Source: JAEDES01 sp964616405 (GTDB taxonomy: Bacteria; Bacillota_I; Bacilli_A; RF39; UBA660). From it: a stretch of 29,390 nt of DNA. How positions within the stretch are numbered: position 1 is the first letter of the stretch; each line of letters opens with the position of its first letter. The notes beneath the pieces were generated by a model. It saw only the letters and a list, made by a program, of their open reading frames with translations. It had not been told where the DNA came from and ran no database searches. Below, piece after piece: positions 22,926 to 29,390 of this stretch. The stretch covers positions 1 through 29,390 of the forward strand of contig CAZTRE010000016.1 of assembly GCA_964616405.1 (NCBI GenBank), in the 5' to 3' direction. A program made the translations under genes and the position numbers.

Positions 22926-25900
22926 ATGAAGTTTGAAAAATTAGAAAATGGTAAAGTCGATGAAGTAGAAAGTAAGATATCTGAAAGTTGGAAAAAACAA
23001 GATATTTTACAAAGATGTATTGATACTAGAAAAGATGGTGAGAAATGGGTTTTCTATGATGGACCAATTTATGCTAATGCGAAACCTGGAATTCACCATG
23101 TTTTTGCAAAAACTATTAAAGATGCATTCTGTAAGTATAAGACAATGCAAGGATATAAGGTTTTAAGAAAGATCGGACTTGATACACATGGATTACCAAT
23201 TGAAGTTAATGTTGAAAAGAAATTAGGCTTTAAAAATAAGTCTGATATTGAAAAATTTGGTATTGAAAATTTCTGTCATGAATGTAATAATGAAACAGCT
23301 ACAAATATTGATGAAGTTAAACATGTTACCGATATGATGGGACAATTCATTGATTGTGAACATCCATATGTTACTTGTGATAATGAATTTATTGAAAGTG
23401 AATGGTGGATTATTAAAGAAATGGATAAAAAAGGATTAATCTATCATGGTAATAAAGTATTACCTTATTGTCCACGTTGTGGAACAGAACTTTCATCAAA
23501 TGAAGTTGCTCAAGGATATCAATCAGATTCTGTTAATACAGTTATTGTTCCATTTAAGAAAAAAGATGAAGATGTTTATTTCTTAGTATGGACCACTACT
23601 CCTTGGACGTTAATGGCAAATGTTGCTTTATGTGTTAATCCAGAGTTAACTTATGTAAAAGTTGAATCTATGGGATATAAGTTTATTTTAGCGGAGACGT
23701 TACTTGAAAAAGTAGTAGGAGAAGAAGCTAAGGTATTAGAAACATATAAGGGTAGTGACTTAGTTGGTATTAAGTATGAACAATTAATGCCATTTGTAGA
23801 AGTAGAAGGAAAAGCCTTTGAAGTAATAGCTGATAGTTATGTTACTGCTGAAGATGGTACGGGTATTGTTCATATTGCCCCAGCTTATGGTGATGATGAT
23901 AATAAGGTTTGTCAAGCTAATGGTGTTGCTTTTGTTAATCCGGTTGGTAAAGATGGATGTTATACAACAGGTCCTTGGGAAGGCAGATTGGTAACAGATA
24001 GTGATCTTGAGATTGAAATTATTAAATGGTTAAAAGAGAATGATAAACTATTTAAAAAGATTAAATTAGTTCATGATTATCCACATTGTTGGAGATGTAA
24101 ATCACCACTTATTTATTATTCTAAACCAGCTTGGTATGTTAAAACAACTGCTGTTAAAGATGCCATTATTAAAGCAAATGAAAAAATTCATTGGTATCCA
24201 GAGTTCGTTGGTACAAAAAGATTTGCTAATTGGTTAGATAATATGGTTGATTGGGGAATTTCTAGAAATAGATATTGGGGTTGCCCAATGCCTATTTGGA
24301 CTTGTGAATGTGGTCATAAGCATGTTGTTGGTTCAATAAATGAATTACAAGAAAGCATTGTAGAAGATGTTGATGTTAAAAAAATGGAATTACATAGACC
24401 ATATGTCGATGATTTACATATTAAATGTCCAGAATGTGGTAAATTGATGGAGAGAGTCAAAGATGTAATGGATGTTTGGTTTGATAGTGGTTCTATGCCT
24501 TATGCTCAATTTCATTATCCTTTCGAAAATAAAGAATTATTTGAAGAACAGTTCCCAGCGGACTTTATTGCTGAAGGAGTTGATCAAACTCGTGGCTGGT
24601 TCTATGTATTATTAGTTATTTCAACAATTATTTCTGGAGAAAGTAGTTTTAAGAATGTTGTTGTAAATGATATGATGCTAGATAAAAATGGTAAAAAGAT
24701 GAGTAAATCTACAGGTAATATTATCGATCCTATTGAGATAATGAAAAAATATGGGGCAGATACAATTAGATTCTATATGTTATATGTATCACCTGTATGG
24801 ACTCCTTTAAAGTTTAGTGAAGAAGGAGTAAAAGAAGTTTATTCTAAATATACTTCAACATTTAAAAATTCATATTCATTCTTTGAAATGTATGCTAATG
24901 CTGATAATATTGATCCAAGAAAATATTCTATTCCTGTAGAAAATAGAGAATTAATAGATAGATGGTTACTTTCTAAATTAAATAAATTAGTAAGAGATGT
25001 TAATCTAGCTTATCAAGAGTATGATTTGAATAAAGTAGCTAAATTAGTGGTTCCATTCTTAAATGATGATTTATCTAATTGGTATATTAGAAGTAACAGA
25101 AGAAGATTCTGGGATAGTGAATTAACTGAAAGTAAAAAGGCAGTTTATTTAACAATGTATGAAGCGCTTGTTACTTTATGTAAGTTATGTGCTCCAATGA
25201 CACCATTCATGACAGAAGAAATTTATCAGAAATTAACAGGAGAAGAATCTGTTCATTTAGCAGAATTCCCTGTTGAAGATACGGCTTTAATTAATGAACT
25301 TGTTGAAGAGAGAATGGACTTAGTTAGGGATGTTTGTTCACTTGGTAGATTTGCTAGAGAAGAAGTTAATATTAAGGTTAGACAACCAATTAATAGTTTA
25401 ATTCTTACTTTAAGTGATAAATTAATTATTGGTGATTTAATCGATGTTATTAAAGAAGAATTAAATGTAAAAGAAGTATTATTTAAAGAAGATATGAGTG
25501 AATACTTAGAGTATGTTGTTAAACCTAACTTTAAAGTACTTGGTAAAGCCTTAGGAGCTAGAATTAAGGAATTACAAGGAATGCTTGCTAATGCAACAAG
25601 TGAAGATGTTAATAAAATTAATAATGGTGGTTTAATGGTTTCATTAGGTGGAGATGATTTTACAATTACACCTGATATGGTAATCATGGAAGTTAAGCAA
25701 AAAGAGGGTTTTGCATCAGCAAGTAATAATAGAACTTGTGTTGTTCTTGAGACAGAACTTACTGATGAATTAATATTAGAAGGACTTGCAAGAGAGTTTG
25801 TACGTAAAGTACAAAGCTTAAGAAAGGATGCAGACTTTATAATTACTGATCATATTAATGTTTACTATAATGGAACTGAGGCAATCGATAAGATGCTTGA

Positions 25901-26021
25901 AGTTTATAAAGATTATGTTATGGGTGAAGTACTTGGAGAAAAACTTATAAAAGATGAATCTTTAGAAGATTATAGTGAAATGAATGATGAGAAGGCTGCT
26001 ATTAAAGTAGAAAGAATTTAA
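22926..26021 (+). CDS. ileS: Isoleucyl-tRNA synthetase, IleRS2 type with swapped HIGH motif (GIHH)
   Basis: A 1031-aa class I synthetase charging tRNA-Ile. The ATP-binding signature reads KPG55-I-H-H58, i.e. GIHH in place of HIGH, within DGPIYANAKPGIHHVFAKTIKD. The second signature is K591-MSKS595. The CP1 editing domain has VWTTTPWTL and the D-rich editing site GTGIVHIAPAYGDDD. Zn-binding CxxC pairs occur in CWRC, CECGHKH and CPECGK. The 'PGIHHVxAxxIKD' wording, the length and the C-terminal region fit the IleRS2 clade rather than the usual bacterial IleRS1. IleRS2 enzymes tolerate mupirocin, and the GxHH variant has been tied to very strong resistance. Expression is set by the T-box just upstream; AAGGAGGG precedes the ATG. 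It appears to be the housekeeping copy by position after divIVA, apart from the inserted array. Confidence 0.95.
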   Translation: MKFEKLENGKVDEVESKISESWKKQDILQRCIDTRKDGEKWVFYDGPIYANAKPGIHHVFAKTIKDAFCKYKTMQGYKVLRKIGLDTHGLPIEVNVEKKLGFKNKSDIEKFGIENFCHECNNETATNIDEVKHVTDMMGQFIDCEHPYVTCDNEFIESEWWIIKEMDKKGLIYHGNKVLPYCPRCGTELSSNEVAQGYQSDSVNTVIVPFKKKDEDVYFLVWTTTPWTLMANVALCVNPELTYVKVESMGYKFILAETLLEKVVGEEAKVLETYKGSDLVGIKYEQLMPFVEVEGKAFEVIADSYVTAEDGTGIVHIAPAYGDDDNKVCQANGVAFVNPVGKDGCYTTGPWEGRLVTDSDLEIEIIKWLKENDKLFKKIKLVHDYPHCWRCKSPLIYYSKPAWYVKTTAVKDAIIKANEKIHWYPEFVGTKRFANWLDNMVDWGISRNRYWGCPMPIWTCECGHKHVVGSINELQESIVEDVDVKKMELHRPYVDDLHIKCPECGKLMERVKDVMDVWFDSGSMPYAQFHYPFENKELFEEQFPADFIAEGVDQTRGWFYVLLVISTIISGESSFKNVVVNDMMLDKNGKKMSKSTGNIIDPIEIMKKYGADTIRFYMLYVSPVWTPLKFSEEGVKEVYSKYTSTFKNSYSFFEMYANADNIDPRKYSIPVENRELIDRWLLSKLNKLVRDVNLAYQEYDLNKVAKLVVPFLNDDLSNWYIRSNRRRFWDSELTESKKAVYLTMYEALVTLCKLCAPMTPFMTEEIYQKLTGEESVHLAEFPVEDTALINELVEERMDLVRDVCSLGRFAREEVNIKVRQPINSLILTLSDKLIIGDLIDVIKEELNVKEVLFKEDMSEYLEYVVKPNFKVLGKALGARIKELQGMLANATSEDVNKINNGGLMVSLGGDDFTITPDMVIMEVKQKEGFASASNNRTCVVLETELTDELILEGLAREFVRKVQSLRKDADFIITDHINVYYNGTEAIDKMLEVYKDYVMGEVLGEKLIKDESLEDYSEMNDEKAAIKVERI

Positions 26022-26026
26022 ATTTT

Positions 26027-26054
26027 AAGAATGCTAAATTTTAGCATTCTTTTT
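26027..26054 (+). terminator. Terminator of ileS
   Basis: An 11-bp stem AAGAATGCTAA/TTAGCATTCTT with a 3-base loop, followed by Ts. Confidence 0.87.
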
Positions 26055-26080
26055 GTTTGTAGTAATGCTCTTTTTATAGT
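26053..26080 (+). promoter_or_regulatory. Possible promoter of the thioredoxin-like gene
   Basis: TTGTTT (26053-26058), a 16-base spacer and TATAGT (26075-26080). It overlaps the end of the ileS terminator. Confidence 0.5.
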
Positions 26081-26124
26081 AGAATAAAAGTAAGATAAAA
26101 ATAATTATTGTGAAGGAGAAGAAT

Positions 26125-26541
26125 ATGAGGGATCCAGAATTTATACAATTAAGGAATAGGTTTTTATTAGGAGTAGGTATTTCATTATGTTTGGCTGTGC
26201 CATTAGTTATATTTTTATATAAATCTTATATGGGTTCAAGTGTGTTAAATAAAATTGATAAAAAGGAAGATATGGTTTTATTAATTACTAGTAATGATTG
26301 TGATAAATGTAAAAGTGTTGCAAATATTTTGGATGATAGGGATGTGAAGTTTTCTAAAATGAATGCGGATACTACTAAAGATAGTCAAACAGTGATGGAA
26401 AAGTTAGAAATTACTAATACAAGAGAAGTTTATCCCATTGTTGTTTATGTAAAGAGTGGGAAAATGGTGGCTAATTTATATGTTGAGAACAACGAAGGAG
26501 AAGTAGTTGAATTTTTAAAGTTTCATAAAATTGTAAAATAG
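26125..26541 (+). CDS. Membrane-anchored thioredoxin-like protein
   Basis: A 138-aa protein. One membrane helix (about 13-32) is followed by a thioredoxin-fold domain. MVLLITSNDC59DKC62 places a CxxC redox motif at the end of the first strand, and REVYPIVVYVKSGK supplies the cis-Pro strand typical of thioredoxins. The CDKC pair differs from the CGPC of cytosolic thioredoxin. By charge (RNR before the helix) the domain probably faces outward, where it could act in disulfide exchange; this is inferred. Start 26125 follows AAGGAG by 6 bases; GTG 26110 lies before that site. It forms its own unit. Confidence 0.82.
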   Translation: MRDPEFIQLRNRFLLGVGISLCLAVPLVIFLYKSYMGSSVLNKIDKKEDMVLLITSNDCDKCKSVANILDDRDVKFSKMNADTTKDSQTVMEKLEITNTREVYPIVVYVKSGKMVANLYVENNEGEVVEFLKFHKIVK

Positions 26542-26551
26542 TGTTTGAAGA

Positions 26552-26580
26552 TTGTTTTTTGAAAGTATTTGAGATATAAT
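26552..26580 (+). promoter_or_regulatory. Promoter of the SDR/YnbB-like/DUF5684-like operon
   Basis: TTGTTT (26552-26557), a 17-base spacer and TATAAT (26575-26580), ahead of AAGGAG and ATG 26605. Confidence 0.75.
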
Positions 26581-26604
26581 TTATTTAGCATAAGGAGTAA
26601 AGTT

Positions 26605-27348
26605 ATGGGAAAGTTTGTGGCATTAATTACTGGTAGTAATCGTGGAATTGGTAAAGCTTGTGCCTTGGAATTTGCTAAAGCTGGTGGAGATGTTGTTATT
26701 AATTATTGTCATCATGAAGAAGAGGCTAAAGAAGTCCAGAAGTATATTGAAGAAAACTATGATGTTGAATGTATGATAATTGGTTGCGATATTTCTGTAG
26801 AAGATGAAGTGGAAACTATGGTTAATGAGATAATTGATAGGTTTGGAACGATAGATATACTTGTAAATAATGCTAGTGTGTGTCGCGATAGTTTATTTTT
26901 AGATAAGTCTGTTAAGGCCTTTAAACGAATTTTAGATGTTAACTTAATAGGAACATATTTATGTAGTAAATATGTGGGAAAAGTTATGTTAGAAAAGAAA
27001 TGTGGTAGAATAATTAATATTGCATCAACTAATGCCATCGATACATATTATCCTGAAAGTTGTGATTATGATGCTTCAAAAGCAGGTGTTATTTCACTTA
27101 CGCATAATATGGCAAGAGAGTTTGCTCCAAATATTTTAGTTAATTGTGTTTGCCCTGGATGGGTAAAGACTGATATGAGTAAGGGGTTGTCAATTGAACA
27201 AATAAATGAAGAAAGAAAGAGTATTTTAGTAGGAAGATTTGCGGAAGCAGAAGAGATTGCTAAAGTAGTTTGCTTTTTAGCTAGTTCAAAAGCTAGTTAT
27301 ATAAATGATTCGGTTATTAGAGTTGATGGCGGAAAATATAATGGATAG
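26605..27348 (+). CDS. SDR-family oxidoreductase, FabG-like
   Basis: A 247-aa classical short-chain dehydrogenase/reductase. It has the cofactor loop T9-GSNRGIG16, DISVEDEVE at the adenine pocket, NNAS in place of NNAG, a Ser in IASTNA, Y155-DAS-K159 and CPGWVKTDM. The lengths and positions are those of FabG (3-oxoacyl-ACP reductase), but such assignment by sequence alone is weak, and no fatty-acid gene is nearby. NADPH or NADH use cannot be stated with certainty. Start 26605 has AAGGAG upstream; an upstream in-frame start would overlap the promoter. It is first of three closely spaced genes. Confidence 0.9.
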   Translation: MGKFVALITGSNRGIGKACALEFAKAGGDVVINYCHHEEEAKEVQKYIEENYDVECMIIGCDISVEDEVETMVNEIIDRFGTIDILVNNASVCRDSLFLDKSVKAFKRILDVNLIGTYLCSKYVGKVMLEKKCGRIINIASTNAIDTYYPESCDYDASKAGVISLTHNMAREFAPNILVNCVCPGWVKTDMSKGLSIEQINEERKSILVGRFAEAEEIAKVVCFLASSKASYINDSVIRVDGGKYNG

Positions 27349-27371
27349 AAAAGATGGGAGGTATAAAAGTT

Positions 27372-28622
27372 ATGTATCAAATGTTAGATTTGTCAGATGA
27401 AGTTATAGAACTTGTTAATGATTGTGAAGATGAATGTAGAGATGAATTTAAGAGAATTGATGATATGTGTATGTGTAACAGTTTGAAAGTCTTATCAAGT
27501 TTTCATAAAAATAGTATTTCAGAGTCACATTTTAATTCTACGACGGGTTATGGATATAATGATATTGGTAGAGAAGCTATAGAGAAGGTTTTTAAAGATG
27601 TCCTTGGGGCAGAAGATGCAATTGTTAGAAATCAATTTGTATCAGGAAGTCATGCTTTAAATGTATGTTTCTTTTCATTGCTTAGACCGGGAGATTTATT
27701 GCTTAGTATAAGTGGTAAACCATATGATACTTTGGATGAAGTAATAGGAATAAAGGAAAATCCTAGTTCCTTAAAAAGTTTTGGAGTTAAGTATGATCAA
27801 ATTGATTTAATTGATGATGATTTTGACTACGATAAAATAAAAGAATATATTTCTATGCATAAAGTTAAAGTAGTAGAAATTCAAAGAAGTAAAGGGTATT
27901 CAACAAGAAAGAGTTTGAGTATTGAAAAACTTGAAAAAGTTATTAAATTGATTAAGCAAATCGATGGTGAAGTAATTATAATGGTTGATAATTGTTATTG
28001 TGAACTTGTAAGTGATAGGGAGCCGGTTCAAGTTGGAGCTGATGTTATGGTTGGTTCTTTAATTAAAAACCTAGGTGGGGGAATTGCTCCTAATGGCGCT
28101 TATATCGCTGGTAGATCTGATTTGATTGATCTATGTGGGGAAAGACTTACTTTACCTGGAGAAGGTAGAGAGGTTGGACCAACGCTTGGAATTAACAGAC
28201 AGATTTTACAAGGAATTTATATGGCACCTAGTGTGGTAGCTGCTTCTTTAAAAACAGCCGTTCTTACAAGTAAAGTAATGGAAAAGTTAGGTTATGAAGT
28301 TGAGCCTAAGTATAATGCTGAACGGGTTGACATAGTTCAGAATATTATATTTAGAGATCCAGATAAATTAATAGAGTTTACTAGAGGTATTCAACAAGCA
28401 TCAGCAATTGATTCTAATGCAATAGTTGAAGCGTCAGATATGCCTGGTTATGATGATAAAATAATTATGGCGAGTGGGTCATTTACACAAGGTTCTTCAA
28501 TAGAACTTTCCTGTGATGGTCCAATTAGAGAACCATATATTGGATATATGCAAGGGTCACTTACATATCCTTATGGTAAGTTAGGTTTGATGAAAGCAGT
28601 CGAAAGGTTGCTTCATAAATAG
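27372..28622 (+). CDS. YnbB/methionine-gamma-lyase-family PLP enzyme ('aluminum resistance protein')
   Basis: A 416-aa PLP-dependent fold-type I protein. TTGYGYNDIGREAIEKVFKDVLGAEDAIVR near the N-terminus and FVSGSHAL match the family called aluminum resistance or Met-gamma-lyase family (YnbB in Bacillus). K232 in GSLIKNLGGGIAPNGAYIAG is the expected PLP Lys, and MVDNCYCEL supplies the Asp that holds the ring nitrogen. GPTLGINRQILQGIYMAPSVV and the C-terminal GSFTQGSSIELSCDGP are also typical. Physiological substrate is not settled for this family. Start 27372 has GGGAGG 10 bases upstream; ATG 27354 lies before that site. It is second in the operon. Confidence 0.92.
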   Translation: MYQMLDLSDEVIELVNDCEDECRDEFKRIDDMCMCNSLKVLSSFHKNSISESHFNSTTGYGYNDIGREAIEKVFKDVLGAEDAIVRNQFVSGSHALNVCFFSLLRPGDLLLSISGKPYDTLDEVIGIKENPSSLKSFGVKYDQIDLIDDDFDYDKIKEYISMHKVKVVEIQRSKGYSTRKSLSIEKLEKVIKLIKQIDGEVIIMVDNCYCELVSDREPVQVGADVMVGSLIKNLGGGIAPNGAYIAGRSDLIDLCGERLTLPGEGREVGPTLGINRQILQGIYMAPSVVAASLKTAVLTSKVMEKLGYEVEPKYNAERVDIVQNIIFRDPDKLIEFTRGIQQASAIDSNAIVEASDMPGYDDKIIMASGSFTQGSSIELSCDGPIREPYIGYMQGSLTYPYGKLGLMKAVERLLHK

Positions 28623-28643
28623 AAGTAGGAAGGAGAGAGAAAA

Positions 28644-29384
28644 ATGAGTAATTATGGTTATGATTCATATTATAATAGTGGAGATTTTGGGTCAGCTATG
28701 GGAACAATGGTAGGAGCAATATTAGTTGTTTGGCTAATAGTTATGGCTATTGTGCTTGCAGTTGCAATTTGTACTATTATAGGTCAATGGAAAGCTTTTA
28801 AGAAAGCTGGAAAAGGTGGATGGGAGGCAATTATTCCTGTTTACAGCCAAGTAGTAGCATGTCAAATTGCTGGAGTTAATGCTTGGTGGATTCTAATTGT
28901 ATTTGTTGGAAGTATGGTTTTAGGACTTATCCCAGTTATTGGACCGATAGCTTCATCTGTTGTATCAATTTATTTTACAATTTTACTAAATGTAAGTATT
29001 GCGAGAAGTTTTGGTAAGAGTGATGGATTTGCTGCTGGTTTAATTTTCTTAGCACCAGTTTTCTGGTTAATGTTAGGTTCTAAAAATACTCAATATGTTG
29101 GAGCAAAGCCAATGAAGGATATTCTTTTCGATAACATTGGAAACAATAACAACAATAATATGAACAATATGAATAACATGAGCAACATGAATAATATGAA
29201 CAACATGAATAATATGAACGATATGAATAATATGAATAATATGAATTCTGGTGTTCAAGTTGCACCTACACCTGCTGCTGCACCTGCACAAACAGTAGCA
29301 ACAGCAAAATTCTGTACAGCATGTGGATATAAAATGGAAAATAATGAACGTTTTTGTCCAGGTTGCGGTAAAGAAGTTCAATAA
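28644..29384 (+). CDS. DUF5684-like membrane protein with Asn-Asn-Met repeat and C-terminal zinc ribbon
   Basis: A 246-aa protein. After a Tyr/Gly-rich N-terminus come membrane segments at about 20-48, 76-115 and 130-148, with the conserved cytosolic segment WKAFKKAGKGGWEAIIPVYSQVV between the first two and PVFWLMLGSKNTQYVG at the end, as in DUF5684 proteins. Residues 167-201 form a repeat of Asn-Asn-Met, followed by an Ala/Pro linker. The last 25 residues are a zinc ribbon (CTACGY...CPGCGKEVQ). AAGGAGAG precedes the ATG. It is third in the SDR operon, 21 bases after the PLP enzyme gene. Function unknown. Confidence 0.85.
   Translation: MSNYGYDSYYNSGDFGSAMGTMVGAILVVWLIVMAIVLAVAICTIIGQWKAFKKAGKGGWEAIIPVYSQVVACQIAGVNAWWILIVFVGSMVLGLIPVIGPIASSVVSIYFTILLNVSIARSFGKSDGFAAGLIFLAPVFWLMLGSKNTQYVGAKPMKDILFDNIGNNNNNNMNNMNNMSNMNNMNNMNNMNDMNNMNNMNSGVQVAPTPAAAPAQTVATAKFCTACGYKMENNERFCPGCGKEVQ
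29142..29246 (+). repeat. 9-base tandem repeat AAYAAYATG inside the membrane protein gene
   Basis: Repeated AAYAAYATG units, with a few Ser or Asp changes, encode (Asn-Asn-Met)n. The number of units is likely to vary between strains. Confidence 0.88.
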
Positions 29385-29390
29385 GAATAG

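Noticed and set aside
29142..29246. CRISPR-like short repeats
   Set aside because: The repeats are contiguous 9-base coding units without spacers, in frame within a gene.
29073..29381. Reverse-strand open frames rich in His/Ile or Tyr/Ser repeats
   Set aside because: They are the antisense of the Asn-Asn-Met repeat and membrane domain of the forward gene, with no ribosome site or promoter.

Overview
This is an AT-rich window in which all 23 protein genes are on the + strand. They use Shine-Dalgarno starts (ATG, with some GTG), compact hairpin-plus-T-run terminators, a T-box leader, SepF/DivIVA division proteins and CotF-type spore-coat proteins. Together these point to a low-GC Gram-positive bacterium of the Bacilli, probably an uncultured gut-type lineage near RF39 or the Erysipelotrichales; the exact order is a guess. 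Code 11 fits: UGA ends one gene directly in front of a terminator, and UGG is the Trp codon throughout.

Layout. 1-115: the 3' part of a tRNA-Ser(GCU) and its terminator. 188-7862: one giant gene for a cyclic beta-1,2-glucan synthase-like protein (GT84, then GH189-like, then GH94 domains). 7911-8445: two overlapping small genes, the second a CotF-family coat protein. 8507-11138: an operon of glucose-6-phosphate isomerase, a PAP2 phosphatase and a HAD-fold protein that has lost most of its catalytic Asp residues. 11167-12846: a zinc-ribbon, single-pass membrane protein. 12852-14961: an RluA-type pseudouridine synthase and a membrane-anchored GH3 (NagZ-like) hexosaminidase. 14990-16518: a PP2C phosphatase and a lipoprotein. 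16530-18547: a HerA/DUF87-type ATPase.

18563-26054 is the most interesting part. sepF and divIVA are followed by four tandem paralogous small proteins (about 240 aa each) that look like diverged protein kinases. After these come an ileS T-box leader and ileS. In many Firmicutes divIVA sits directly before ileS, so the four-gene array looks like an insertion or local expansion in an old conserved block. The first paralog appears to carry a one-base frameshift near its 5' end. The IleRS is of the IleRS2 type with a swapped HIGH signature (GIHH), a form linked to very high mupirocin resistance.

26053-29384: a membrane-anchored thioredoxin-like protein, then an operon of an FabG-like SDR, a YnbB/methionine-gamma-lyase-family PLP enzyme, and a DUF5684-like membrane protein with an Asn-Asn-Met repeat and a C-terminal zinc ribbon.

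Many promoters carry an extended -10 (TGnTATAAT) with a weak -35. No gene-free stretch exceeds 300 bases; the largest gap (22664-22925) is filled by the T-box leader.
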